A stretch of DNA of 48,509 nucleotides from Erythrobacter sp. (GCA_002695185.1 NZOF01000046.1:1-48509), one strand, 5' to 3'. Positions 16,403 to 24,552 are shown, numbered from the stretch's first letter. A program made the numbers and translations. Notes: generated from the sequence alone by a model not told the origin.

Positions 16403-16518
16403 GGTATTCTCCTTCGATTTGGGTTGCCGGGCTGAGTAATCGTTCCATCGGGCTTACGCCAAGGGGAAAATGCGCTGCGGGCGGTTGCACTGGCGGCGCG
16501 GGGCGGCAACAGGGGCGC

Positions 16519-18309
16519 ATGGTCGCCCCGCAAACCACCACCATGCCGCAAGCGCGCGAGGCCTTGCGGGCCACTTTCGGCTTCGACGATTTTCGCGGGC
16601 GGCAGGCAGAAGTGGTGGAGCGGACGCTGGCGGGTCTGTCCAGCCTGGCAGTGATGCCCACCGGCGCGGGCAAGTCGCTGACCTACCAGCTGCCCTCCGT
16701 GATGCTGGAGGGCACCTGCGTGGTCATCAGCCCGCTCATCGCCCTCATGCACGACCAGCTGCGCAGCGCGCGCGCCAATGGCATCCGCGCCGCCACGCTG
16801 ACCAGCGCCGATGCGGACTGGCGCGAGACGCAGGACGTCTTCCGTGCGGGCGAGCTGGACCTGCTCTATGTCGCCCCCGAACGCGCCAGCCAGCCGGCTT
16901 TCCGCGATTTTCTCTCCAGTACCAAGCTGGCGCTGTTCGCAGTGGACGAGGCGCATTGCGTATCGGAATGGGGGCACGATTTCCGCCCGGATTACCGGAT
17001 GCTGCGCCCGCTGATGGATGCCTTCCCGGCGGTCCCCCGGCTCGCGCTGACGGCTACGGCGGACCGCCAGACCCGCGCCGACGTGATGGCGCAGCTCGGC
17101 ATTCCTGAGGACGGATTGGTCCTCGCCGGGTTCGACCGCCCCAATATCCGCTACGCCATCCGTCACCGGGACAATCCGGTCCGCCAGATCGCCGCGCTGA
17201 TGGCCGATCGCCCCGGACCGGGGATCGTCTATGCCCAAACCCGCCGCAAGGTAGAGGATCTGGCCCAGAGGCTCGCCGAGACGACAGGGCGGGCGGTGAG
17301 GCCCTATCACGCCGGTCTCGATCCGGAGACCCGGGCGGGAAACCAGGCCGCCTTCGTTGCCAGCGAGGATATGGTGATCGTGGCCACGGTCGCCTTCGGC
17401 ATGGGGATCGACAAGCCGGACGTGCGCTTCGTCGCCCATGTCGGCGTGCCCAAGTCGATCGAGGCTTATTATCAGGAAACCGGCCGCGCCGGGCGTGACG
17501 GCGATCCGGCAGCGGCGACAATGTTCTGGGGCGCAGGCGATTTCGCTACGGCGCGCATGCGCCTGGCCGAAGTGGATGAAGACCGCCGCATTGCCGAGCG
17601 CGCTCGGCTGGATGCGCTCGCCGGTCTGGTGGAGACGCCGCATTGCCGCCGCGCCGTGCTGCTGCGCCATTTCGGTGAGAACCCGCCCGAAACCTGCGGC
17701 AATTGCGACAATTGCCTCGATGCGCCTGGCGTCACCGATGCCACCGAACTTGCCCGCAAGCTGCTGTCCGCAGTCTATCGCACCGGTCAGAGCTTCGGCA
17801 TGGGCCATTTGCAGAAAGTGCTGACTGGCACCGAAGACGATCGCGTGCGCCAGCGCGGGCATGACCGGCTGAGCGTGTTCGGCATCGTCGAGGGCGAGGA
17901 GGCCCGCCTGCTCCAGCCGCTGGGCCGCGCGCTGCAGGCCCGCGGCGATTTGGTGCCAACCGATCATGGCGGGCTGGCGCTGGGCGGAAGCGCGCGCGAA
18001 ATCCTGAAAGGCGAGCGCGAAGTGGCCATCGTGGTGCCGCCCAAGCGCGGCAGGCGTACGCGGGGCGGCAGCAATGCCGAGGCCAATCCGGTGGGCGATC
18101 CCCTGTTCGATGCCCTGCGCGAACTACGCCGCGAACTGGCGAGCGAGGCGCAGGTCCCGCCTTATGTGATCTTTCACGATTCCACCTTGCGCGAAATGGC
18201 CGCAGCCCGGCCAGCTACATTGGCGCAGCTGGGACGTATTAGCGGGGTTGGCGCAAAGAAACTGGAAGCTTACGGCGAACGTTTCGTCGAAGAAATAGGT
18301 CGCCACTGA
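16519..18309 (+). CDS. recQ: ATP-dependent DNA helicase RecQ
   Basis: 596 residues, full-length RecQ. Helicase core: Q-motif region FGFDDFRGRQAEVV, Walker A MPTGAGKS (46-53), DEAH box at 143-146 within the RecQ aromatic loop CVSEWGHDFRPDY, motif VI QETGRAGRDG. The RecQ-Ct zinc cysteines are Cys376, Cys393, Cys396 and Cys399 (CGNCDNC), followed by a winged-helix RQC domain and a C-terminal HRDC domain (about residues 520-596, FDALRELRRELA ... LAQLGRISGVGAKKLEAYG). A 3'-5' helicase in recombination repair and restart. Start at ATG 16519; a start at the Met nine residues in is also possible. Confidence 0.97.
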   Translation: MVAPQTTTMPQAREALRATFGFDDFRGRQAEVVERTLAGLSSLAVMPTGAGKSLTYQLPSVMLEGTCVVISPLIALMHDQLRSARANGIRAATLTSADADWRETQDVFRAGELDLLYVAPERASQPAFRDFLSSTKLALFAVDEAHCVSEWGHDFRPDYRMLRPLMDAFPAVPRLALTATADRQTRADVMAQLGIPEDGLVLAGFDRPNIRYAIRHRDNPVRQIAALMADRPGPGIVYAQTRRKVEDLAQRLAETTGRAVRPYHAGLDPETRAGNQAAFVASEDMVIVATVAFGMGIDKPDVRFVAHVGVPKSIEAYYQETGRAGRDGDPAAATMFWGAGDFATARMRLAEVDEDRRIAERARLDALAGLVETPHCRRAVLLRHFGENPPETCGNCDNCLDAPGVTDATELARKLLSAVYRTGQSFGMGHLQKVLTGTEDDRVRQRGHDRLSVFGIVEGEEARLLQPLGRALQARGDLVPTDHGGLALGGSAREILKGEREVAIVVPPKRGRRTRGGSNAEANPVGDPLFDALRELRRELASEAQVPPYVIFHDSTLREMAAARPATLAQLGRISGVGAKKLEAYGERFVEEIGRH

Positions 18310-18392
18310 AACTACTGTTTACAGGTAAAGATGAATAGGCCACGCTTTCATAACGCGCCGGCAATCCTTTTTCTTTATCTGGAGAGTGTTGA

Positions 18393-19118
18393 ATGCCCCC
18401 TCGCCGCTTGAAGTTGCAGGGCCTGCTCATTCTCATTCTACTGGCACTTATCTCTGCAGCCTCGCTGCTGCTGATGCCGCTTGAAACCGCGTTGCCTGCG
18501 GGTGTGGACCTGCCCCGCGCCGTTCTCATCGTTCAGCCGACCGTCCTGCTACTGCTTTCAGCCGTGGTTGGCTGGTGGGCCGCCCCCAAGGTCGATCTGA
18601 AGGCACCGATCCTGTCCGGTCTGGTCCGGCGAAGGCCGTGGAAAGCCTCTCTGCGCTGCGCCATCCTGCCTTCCGTGGTCGTGGGAATAGCGGGCGCGCT
18701 GGTGCTGGCAGCCTATGGCGCGGCAACGGCCAATTTCTTCGCGGATGCCGAGGCGGCCCTGGACCCGCCACTGGTGACCCGGATCCTTTATGGCGGGATC
18801 GGAGAAGAGATCATGCTGCGCTGGGGCCTGATGTCCCTGCTCGCGCTCATGGCGTCGAAACTGCCCATCACCCGTGAGGCAGCCTTGTGGAGCGCGAATG
18901 TCCTGGCCGCCGTGCTGTTCGGTCTGGGCCATCTTCCCACGCTCTACGCAATCGTCGCCGCACCGCCTGCCTGGATCATCGCAACTGTTATTGCGGGTAA
19001 CGCAGTGCTGGGTGTGGCCTTCGGCTGGCTTTACATGCGCCGGGGTCTGGAAGCGGCGATGCTAAGCCATATTCTGGTGCATCTGTTTGCTGCGGCCGGA
19101 GCGCTTGCCTTCGCCTGA
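18393..19118 (+). CDS. CPBP family intramembrane glutamic protease
   Basis: 241 residues, about seven hydrophobic segments. The three CPBP (Rce1/Abi-type) motifs are present: EExxxR as EEIMLR (Glu138, Glu139, Arg143), FGLGH (His180) and SHILVH (His226, His230). Family members cleave within the membrane; bacterial roles include self-immunity to peptides, protein maturation and anti-sigma factor degradation, and the substrate here is unknown. GGAGAG precedes ATG 18393. It lies 83 bases after recQ and 74 bases before the SPFH operon promoter palindrome. Confidence 0.88.
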   Translation: MPPRRLKLQGLLILILLALISAASLLLMPLETALPAGVDLPRAVLIVQPTVLLLLSAVVGWWAAPKVDLKAPILSGLVRRRPWKASLRCAILPSVVVGIAGALVLAAYGAATANFFADAEAALDPPLVTRILYGGIGEEIMLRWGLMSLLALMASKLPITREAALWSANVLAAVLFGLGHLPTLYAIVAAPPAWIIATVIAGNAVLGVAFGWLYMRRGLEAAMLSHILVHLFAAAGALAFA

Positions 19119-19147
19119 TTTCGATTCCACTTGACCGTAAGCGCTCG

Positions 19148-19177
19148 CGATATAAATATGATATCATAATTATATCG
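19148..19177. promoter_or_regulatory. 30-bp AT-rich palindromic operator before SPFH operon
   Basis: Left arm CGATATAA and right arm TTATATCG flank the self-complementary core TATGATATCATA, with one mismatched pair (A/A at the 9th and 22nd bases): 28 of 30 positions obey the dyad. It ends exactly at the GGAGGAG ribosome site of the SPFH gene, and a TTGACC -35-like hexamer lies just upstream near 19132, so the palindrome covers the expected -10 and start region. This is the geometry of a repressor site. In a GC-rich genome such an AT block is conspicuous. Confidence 0.72.
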
Positions 19178-19192
19178 GAGGAGTGATCGGCA

Positions 19193-20104
19193 ATGTCTGT
19201 GGAACTGACCGGAATGAATACCAGCCGCGAAAACGCGGCGACCAGCTATAATGGCTATATCGTGCTCGCGGTGCTCGTTGTGGTCATCGCGGCGCTCGCC
19301 TTCATCCTTCCCGGCATGGCGCCGGGTGATGGAGCGGCGAAGGCTACCAAGATCGGCTTTGTCGGAATGCTGGTGGTCTCGCTGACAGTGGTCCTCATCC
19401 TTGCGGCGGGCTTCTTCATGATCCAGCCCAATCAGGCAGCCGTCATCACCCTGTTCGGCGCCTATCGCGGCAGCGAGCGGACCGAAGGCCTGCGCTGGGT
19501 ATGGCCGTGGATGGGCAAGACCAAGATTTCCGCCCGCGCCCACAACATCCATTCAGAACGCGTGAAGATCAACGACCTGCGCGGCAATCCGATCGAAATC
19601 GCCTGCAACGTGGTGTGGCGCGTGCGCGACACCGCACAGGCCAGCTTCGACGTCGACGATTACAAGGAGTTCGTGAACATCCAGATCGAGGCCGGGCTAC
19701 GCACGGTGGGTTCGCGGCATCCCTATGACGATTTCGAAAGCGAGGAAGTAACGCTGCGCGGCAGTGCCGATGTCGTCAATCGCGAGCTGCTGGAAGAGCT
19801 GAACGACCGGTTGAAGGTGGCCGGTGTGGTGGTCGACGAGGCTGGCCTGACGCATCTTGCCTATGCCAGCGAAATTGCCAGCGCGATGCTGAAGCGCCAG
19901 CAGGCCGACGCCATCATCGCTGCGCGGGCCAAGATCGTGCTGGGCGCAGTCGGCATGGTCGAAGACGCGCTGACCAAACTAAGCCAGGACGGCATTGTCG
20001 AGATGGACGATGAACGCCGCGCCAATATGGTTTCCAACCTGATGGTCGTGCTGTGCGGCGAGAAGGAAGCGCACCCCATCGTAAACGCGGGATCGCTCTA
20101 CTGA
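19193..20104 (+). CDS. SPFH/Band 7 domain membrane protein
   Basis: 303 residues. Two N-terminal membrane segments (about 21-41 and 55-77), then an SPFH/band-7 domain from about residue 78 ([29 protein letters not shown]) to about 240, then a helical tail ending [17 protein letters not shown] proteins form large ring or cage oligomers on membranes and scaffold proteases or microdomains. Start ATG 19193 follows GGAGGAG. First gene of a three-gene operon with a ribbon-helix-helix protein and a small membrane protein; expression is likely controlled through the palindrome at 19148-19177. Confidence 0.88.
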   Translation: MSVELTGMNTSRENAATSYNGYIVLAVLVVVIAALAFILPGMAPGDGAAKATKIGFVGMLVVSLTVVLILAAGFFMIQPNQAAVITLFGAYRGSERTEGLRWVWPWMGKTKISARAHNIHSERVKINDLRGNPIEIACNVVWRVRDTAQASFDVDDYKEFVNIQIEAGLRTVGSRHPYDDFESEEVTLRGSADVVNRELLEELNDRLKVAGVVVDEAGLTHLAYASEIASAMLKRQQADAIIAARAKIVLGAVGMVEDALTKLSQDGIVEMDDERRANMVSNLMVVLCGEKEAHPIVNAGSLY

Positions 20105-20123
20105 GCATCCATTTGTAAGTCCT

Positions 20124-20333
20124 ATGCCTCAGAAAAAAGCCTTCGCCCTGCGTCTCGACCCGGCAGTCCATGCCGCGGTCGAGCGTTTGGCAGCCGACGA
20201 ATTGCGCAGTGCCAATGCGCAGATCGAGATGCTCTTGCGCGAGGCTTTGAAGCATCGGGGCATCAAGGTGAAACAGAGCGCGGCCCCAAGGCGCGGCCGC
20301 CCGCCGAAGGAGGACGGTGATGGAGAGCAATGA
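20124..20333 (+). CDS. ribbon-helix-helix (Arc/HicB-like) protein with AT-hook-like tail
   Basis: 69 residues. The N-terminal part fits a ribbon-helix-helix fold: strand KKAFALRL (DNA-contacting), helix DPAVHAAVERLAADE, helix SANAQIEMLLREALKHRG. The C-terminal tail APRRGRPPKEDG contains RGRP flanked by basic residues, the core of an AT-hook, which binds the minor groove of AT-rich DNA. It is 19 bases downstream of the SPFH gene and overlaps the next gene by 14 bases. RHH proteins usually repress their own operon, so this is the best candidate for binding the AT-rich palindrome at 19148-19177. No toxin gene is recognisable beside it. Confidence 0.78.
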   Translation: MPQKKAFALRLDPAVHAAVERLAADELRSANAQIEMLLREALKHRGIKVKQSAAPRRGRPPKEDGDGEQ

Positions 20334-20568
20334 CGGCGCATGGTTCCGGCAGAAAAAGTTCGGCTATGGCGCTGGCTGGCCGATCGCCTGGCAGGGCTGG
20401 GCCGTGCTTGGCATCTATGTCGTCATCGCCATGATCGCGGGGCTCATGTGGGAAACGCAGGACGAGGTTTATCGCATCGCAGCGGCGATCCTGTTCGCGC
20501 TGGCGACGTTGGCTCTGATCGTGGTCAGCCGGGCGAAGACCCGCGGCGGCTGGCACTGGCGGCCCTGA
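20320..20568 (+). CDS. small two-helix membrane protein
   Basis: 82 residues from ATG 20320 (a GTG directly before it is an alternative), preceded by GAAGGAGG inside the previous gene. N-terminal aromatic stretch GAWFRQKKFGYGAGWPIAWQ, two membrane helices (about 26-44 and 52-70), and a basic/aromatic tail RAKTRGGWHWRP. The 14-base overlap with the RHH gene indicates translational coupling. No family recognised with certainty. It may partner the SPFH protein in the membrane; this is inferred only from the operon. Confidence 0.75.
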   Translation: MESNDGAWFRQKKFGYGAGWPIAWQGWAVLGIYVVIAMIAGLMWETQDEVYRIAAAILFALATLALIVVSRAKTRGGWHWRP

Positions 20569-20578
20569 TTCGGCTTCA

Positions 20579-20604
20579 GGAACGCCAGTGCCCCTCCTTT
20601 CGTT
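20579..20604 (+). promoter_or_regulatory. perfect EcfG general-stress promoter
   Basis: GGAAC (20579-20583), 17-base spacer, CGTT (20601-20604): an exact match to GGAAC-N16/17-CGTT of the alphaproteobacterial EcfG/PhyR general stress response. It lies 20 bases before the ATG at 20625, between the -10 element and which GGAAAGGAG provides the ribosome site. The zinc-finger gene is therefore predicted to be a stress-regulon member. Confidence 0.8.
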
Positions 20605-20624
20605 GATAAGGAAAGGAGTTTCAC

Positions 20625-20888
20625 ATGGCAGGCGGATGGGCGCGCGATGGCGCCGTACAGGATCAGATAGACGATACGGTTAGCGACGCGATCAGCGCCG
20701 CGCGCGCGCGTATGCCGCGTGGCGAAAGCGCGGAATATTGCGACGAGTGCGGAGAACCCATTCCGGAGAAACGGCGTGCCGCGCTGCCCGGTGTGCGCAC
20801 CTGTGTCGCATGCCAGTCCGGTCGCGATGCGTCTGTGCGCCAGTCGGGCATCAACCGCCGTGGGAGTAAGGACAGCCAGTTGCGCTGA
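20625..20888 (+). CDS. DksA/TraR C4-type zinc-finger protein
   Basis: 87 residues. The C-terminal half holds the C4 zinc finger CDECGEPIPEKRRAALPG with the second pair CVAC (Cys39, Cys42, Cys60, Cys63), as in DksA/TraR and YbiI-type proteins. The N-terminal part is too short for the full DksA coiled coil but contains acidic residues in a helical stretch (DQIDDTVSDAI). Such short members bind RNA polymerase via the secondary channel or have unknown roles. A perfect EcfG promoter precedes it, making it a probable general-stress-response gene. Confidence 0.88.
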   Translation: MAGGWARDGAVQDQIDDTVSDAISAARARMPRGESAEYCDECGEPIPEKRRAALPGVRTCVACQSGRDASVRQSGINRRGSKDSQLR

Positions 20889-20915
20889 GGCGCGGCCCGG
20901 TTCAAGGCCAGCGGC

Positions 20916-21761
20916 ATGACATCACCCTTTATCTGGCTGCAGCACGTTCTCCCCCATCACGTTGTCTCGCGCAGCGCGGGCAAAATCGCTTCCAGCAGAA
21001 CGCCGTGGCTTAAGAACTTGCTGATCCGCCGCTTCGTCGAAGCCTATGACGTCGACATGAGTGAAGCGGCGCGGAGTATCGATGAATTTGCCAGCTTCAA
21101 CGACTTCTTCACCCGCGAGCTGAAACCCGGTGCCCGTCCGTTGGGCGATGCCTCCACGCAGATCCTCAGCCCTGCCGACGGCGCGGTGAGCCAGATCGGG
21201 CGGATCGAGCAAGGACGTATCTTCCAAGCCAAGGGGCGTCACTTTACTGCGGCGCAACTGCTTGGCGGGGATGAAAAGACGGCGCACCGGTTCGACGGCG
21301 GCAGTTTCGCCACGATCTACCTGTCACCGCGCGACTATCACCGCGTGCACATGCCCGCCGCTGGGACGCTGAAAAGCGCCACTTACGTTCCGGGCGAGCT
21401 CTTCTCGGTCAATCAGGTGACTGCGGAAAATGTCGACGGGCTTTTTGCGCGTAACGAACGCCTGGCCTGCCTGTTCGACGGTCCGGACGGCACATTTGCC
21501 AGCGTGATGGTGGGCGCGATGATCGTGGCCGGTATCGAAACGGTCTGGTCGGGTCTGGTCGAAACGCACAACCCGCACCTGGTGCGCGAAGATTTCGCCA
21601 GTGGCGAACATAGCTTCTCCGCCGGTGACGAAATGGGCCGCTTCATTCTCGGCTCGACAGTCGTGCTGCTGTTCGAACCGGGTAAAGTGGAATGGAGTGC
21701 CGGCCTGAAAGCTGGCGATAGCGTCCGCATGGGTCAGCCGATCGGCCGCCGTCTAGGGTAA
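20916..21761 (+). CDS. psd: phosphatidylserine decarboxylase proenzyme
   Basis: 281 residues. Converts phosphatidylserine to phosphatidylethanolamine at the inner membrane. The self-cleavage motif LGST lies at residues 245-248, so Ser247 becomes the pyruvoyl group of the alpha chain. Other family marks are FNDFFTRELKPGARP, SPADGAVS, YLSPRDYHRVHMP (catalytic His region) and ERLACLFDGPDG. Length is that of the E. coli type. It follows the zinc-finger gene by 27 bases and converges on ribA, overlapping its 3' end by nine bases at 21753-21761. Confidence 0.96.
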   Translation: MTSPFIWLQHVLPHHVVSRSAGKIASSRTPWLKNLLIRRFVEAYDVDMSEAARSIDEFASFNDFFTRELKPGARPLGDASTQILSPADGAVSQIGRIEQGRIFQAKGRHFTAAQLLGGDEKTAHRFDGGSFATIYLSPRDYHRVHMPAAGTLKSATYVPGELFSVNQVTAENVDGLFARNERLACLFDGPDGTFASVMVGAMIVAGIETVWSGLVETHNPHLVREDFASGEHSFSAGDEMGRFILGSTVVLLFEPGKVEWSAGLKAGDSVRMGQPIGRRLG

Positions 21762-22775
21762 CAGATGCCCTGCCCGGTCGCGTTTGGTGGCCAGGTAACG
21801 GTGATTATGCGGATTGTCGGGCAGCGAATGCGGCACGCGTTCGGTCACTTCGACATGCTGCGCCGATAGCGCTTCGACCTTGGCCGGATTATTGGTCATC
21901 AGCCGGATCGACTTCACGCCCAGCAGCTGGAGCATGCGGGCTGCGGTCGGGAAATCGCGCGCCTCGTCCGGCAGCCCCAGCCGCGTATTGGCATCGACCG
22001 TGTCGAAACCCTGATCCTGCAGCCGATAGGCGCGCAGCTTGTTGACCAGCCCGATGCCGCGTCCTTCCTGCCGCATATAGAGCAGCACGCCCCAACCGCC
22101 CCGTTCCGCCTCATGCGCCATGGCGTGGAGCGCGGCGTCCAGCTGCGGGCCGCAGTCGCATTTGAGGCTGCCGAGAATGTCGCCGGTCAGGCATTCCGAA
22201 TGCAGGCGCACCAGCGGAGGGGTATCCGCATTCTCCTTGCCGATGACCAGTGCGACATGTTCGCGCGTGTCATCGGGGCTGCGAAAGGCGACGATATGCG
22301 TTTTCTCATACGCTTCCACCGGCAGCCGCGCACGCGATGCGATCGCGAGGCGGGCAGGGTCGGTGAAAGCATCGAGATCGCTGGCCTGCAATGCCGTGGC
22401 TTCGCCGGCGCCTTTCGGATCGACCAGAAAGGCGGGGAGGATGCCTGCGATCCGCGCCAGTTCCAGCGCCGCACGCGCCTGTTCTTCCCATTCTAACGCC
22501 AGCGCCTTGAACGGCCCCTTGAGCGGGTTTTTCAGATCCAGAGCCGGATCCGCAACCGCGAGCGCTGCGGACAGATCGAACACTTCGGCCCCGCGCATCA
22601 GCACTGGCGTGCGGGGGACCGCTGCCTCGCGCTGGTTGGCTAGCTTGAGCGTGGCTGCCCGCGTGGCCGAGAGCAGCATGGCCTCCCCCGACACATCGGA
22701 AAAAGCCGTCTCCACCGGTTGCAGCAGCGGCGCACCCGCGATCGCGAGCGGCCAGCCGTGGCGCAGGGCATCCAC
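21753..22775 (-). CDS. ribA: GTP cyclohydrolase II with degenerate RibB-like N-terminal domain
   Basis: About 340 residues using GTG 22775. The C-terminal half is a full RibA: zinc cysteines Cys195, Cys206 and Cys208 (SECLTGDILGSLKCDC), then LLYMRQEGRGIGLVNKLRAY and KSIRLMTNNPAKVEAL. It makes the first riboflavin intermediate from GTP. The N-terminal 135 residues look like a decayed dihydroxybutanone-phosphate synthase (start AVDALRHGWPL, end LELARIAGILPAFLVDP) without the acidic DDEDRE-type loop, so RibB activity is not expected. The start is uncertain: there is no ATG near, and the frame runs back into xthA; GTG 22775 is the nearest ordinary start. Confidence 0.9.
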   Translation of the reverse strand: MDALRHGWPLAIAGAPLLQPVETAFSDVSGEAMLLSATRAATLKLANQREAAVPRTPVLMRGAEVFDLSAALAVADPALDLKNPLKGPFKALALEWEEQARAALELARIAGILPAFLVDPKGAGEATALQASDLDAFTDPARLAIASRARLPVEAYEKTHIVAFRSPDDTREHVALVIGKENADTPPLVRLHSECLTGDILGSLKCDCGPQLDAALHAMAHEAERGGWGVLLYMRQEGRGIGLVNKLRAYRLQDQGFDTVDANTRLGLPDEARDFPTAARMLQLLGVKSIRLMTNNPAKVEALSAQHVEVTERVPHSLPDNPHNHRYLATKRDRAGHLLP

Positions 22776-22810
22776 CGCCAGCGCCGCACGCCGCGAAGGC
22801 GATGGCCCGA

Positions 22811-23602
22811 TCAGAGGCTGAACTCCGTGACCAGCGGCACATGGTCGGACGGTTTTTCCCAATCGCGCGCATATTCGTGAATGGAATGGCCTGTCGCCTG
22901 CTTCGCAAGCTCGGGGCTGGCCCACATGTGATCGAGCCGGCGGCCGCGATCGTTCACTTTCCAGTCTTTCGAGCGATAGCTCCACCAGCTGTAATAGCGT
23001 TCGGGCGCCTTGATATGCTCGCGCCCGATGTCGGACCAGCCATGCGCATCCATGAAGCGCTGCAGGCTCTCCACTTCGATCGGCGTATGGCTGACGACCT
23101 TAAGCAGCTGCTTGTGATTCCACACATCGCTTTCCAGCGGTGCGATGTTGAAATCGCCGACGATCAGCGTCGGTCGGTCGATGGCATCGGCCCAGCGCGT
23201 CATGCGTTCGAGAAAATCGAGCTTCTGGCCGAACTTCACGTTCACTTCGCGGTCCGGTTCATCCCCGCCCGCAGGCACATAGACGTTCTCGATCACCATG
23301 CCGTCATGGTCGGGCAATTCGACGCCGACATGGCGTGCCTCGCCATTATCCTGCCAGTCGTGGCGGGAGAATTCCCGGATGGGCACGCGGCTGACCGTGG
23401 CCACGCCGTGATAGCCCTTCTGGCCATGGACGGCGATGTGTTCGTAACCCAGCTCCTTGAATGCCTCATAAGGGAACTGGTGTTCCTGACATTTGATCTC
23501 TTGCAGGCAGAGAACGTCGGGCGCTGTTTCCTTCAGGAAACGCTCCACGATGGGCATGCGAAGGCGGACGGAATTGATGTTCCAGGTAGCTACAGAAACC
23601 AT
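22811..23602 (-). CDS. xthA: exodeoxyribonuclease III
   Basis: 263 residues, ATG 23602. Exonuclease III/AP-endonuclease fold with VATWNINSVR, CLQEIKC (Glu35), GYHGVATVSR, GDFNIAP and the C-terminal SDHVPLVTEF (Asp253, His254). It removes 3' blocking groups and nicks abasic sites in base-excision repair. Neighbourhood lolA-xthA on the same strand is common in alphaproteobacteria. It sits upstream of ribA, with which it may be co-transcribed; a terminator at 23651-23690 isolates it from lolA, so it must have its own promoter just upstream. Confidence 0.96.
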   Translation of the reverse strand: MVSVATWNINSVRLRMPIVERFLKETAPDVLCLQEIKCQEHQFPYEAFKELGYEHIAVHGQKGYHGVATVSRVPIREFSRHDWQDNGEARHVGVELPDHDGMVIENVYVPAGGDEPDREVNVKFGQKLDFLERMTRWADAIDRPTLIVGDFNIAPLESDVWNHKQLLKVVSHTPIEVESLQRFMDAHGWSDIGREHIKAPERYYSWWSYRSKDWKVNDRGRRLDHMWASPELAKQATGHSIHEYARDWEKPSDHVPLVTEFSL

Positions 23603-23650
23603 GGCGCGGGAGATAGGGTACCATCAGGCAATGGTCTACCCGCACCGGGC

Positions 23651-23690
23651 AACAAAAAACCCTCGAGCCGGGGGCATTGGCTCGAGGGTT
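23651..23690 (-). terminator. rho-independent terminator after lolA
   Basis: Perfect 12-bp stem AACCCTCGAGCC / GGCTCGAGGGTT (23658-23669 with 23679-23690), 9-base loop, with AAAAAA on the plus strand at 23654-23659, that is a T run in the minus-strand direction. It terminates lolA transcription about 175 bases after the lolA stop; the 23691-23865 stretch holds no convincing gene. Confidence 0.92.
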
Positions 23691-23865
23691 CCTTGTGAGC
23701 GTTCGTCACGCTTTGACGAAGCGGTTAAATGAGCGGGGCAATCAACAGGGGGGAAATTGCCGCCCGCCGCTTCGATAAACCATATTTAGGCCAGCCGGGA
23801 TTGCTACTCAATGAACGCGATTCGTCGGAGAGTCGCAAAAGACCAACGGTTTGGCCTTCATCCGT

Positions 23866-24528
23866 TCACCCCGGGCGACGAGATGAGCGGCGCGGATCCT
23901 TGAAGGTGAACGCGCTGTCGGCGACCGACACGCCATAGCGGTTATTACTTAGCCGAACGGTGGTGCGGTGATTCTGGGAATCGAGCGCGACCCAGTGGGT
24001 CAGGCGCAGGCCGCCGGGGGCCGACGCATCGCGCGCGAAGATCAGCGTAATGACACCGAATTCGGGGCGCTTGGGATCGCGGACTTCGATGCTGACGACA
24101 TCATTATGGCTGGTCGGAACCAGCTTGCCGTATTTTTTCACATCGCGGCTGGGATCGAGCAGCGCGCCGAGCGGCGAATTGTTGATCGGCCAGCGCTGGA
24201 CCTGATTCACCTCGTAATCGATCATGTACATCGATTTGCCGTTCGAGACGACGAGGAGCGGCACGCCCTTTTCGTACTCGAAGCGGATCTTGCCGGGGCG
24301 CTTCAGCGTCATCACGCCCGAAACGGCCTGGCCGTTGCGGTCGGTCTGGACGAAGTTGGCCTTCATGGTGGAAATGCCGCGCAATGCCGCGACCGCCTGG
24401 TCGAGATCGCCGGCGGCCGCTTCGACCGGAGTCGGGGCGGCATAGAAGGACGCGGGAACGCCGACGGCCATCGCCAGAGCGAGGGCCGATGCGACGGGGC
24501 GATTCTTGAAGATAGACAAGGTGTTCAT
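23866..24528 (-). CDS. lolA: outer-membrane lipoprotein carrier LolA family
   Basis: 220 residues from ATG 24528, preceded by CAGGAG. An N-terminal signal peptide (about 38 residues, ending PTPVEAAA) sends it to the periplasm, where LolA chaperones lipoproteins to the outer membrane. Family marks: KANFVQTDRNGQAVSGVMTLKRPGKIRFEY, then SNGKSMYMIDYEVNQV and a C-terminal LRLTHWVALDSQNHRTTVRLSN. An upstream in-frame extension of 44 codons has no signal-peptide logic and is rejected. Direct repeats TGAACTGA lie 25-43 bases before the start. No LolB or LolCDE is in the window. Confidence 0.92.
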   Translation of the reverse strand: MNTLSIFKNRPVASALALAMAVGVPASFYAAPTPVEAAAGDLDQAVAALRGISTMKANFVQTDRNGQAVSGVMTLKRPGKIRFEYEKGVPLLVVSNGKSMYMIDYEVNQVQRWPINNSPLGALLDPSRDVKKYGKLVPTSHNDVVSIEVRDPKRPEFGVITLIFARDASAPGGLRLTHWVALDSQNHRTTVRLSNNRYGVSVADSAFTFKDPRRSSRRPG

Positions 24529-24552
24529 GCTCCTGAGATAGGGTCGGAGCAT

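Noticed and set aside
14832..16439. 535-codon plus-strand open frame opposite the acyl-CoA dehydrogenase and two lipoproteins
   Set aside because: Composition is that of antisense to GC-rich genes; no domain or ribosome site, while the minus-strand genes are clear.
20124..20568. RHH protein plus small membrane protein as a toxin-antitoxin pair
   Set aside because: The small membrane protein lacks features of type I or HicA-like toxins beyond size, and the SPFH gene leads the operon; autoregulated scaffold operon fits better, though a toxin role is not excluded.
23729..23938. 69-codon plus-strand open frame after the lolA terminator region
   Set aside because: No ribosome site, overlaps the lolA 3' end and shows no protein-like pattern.
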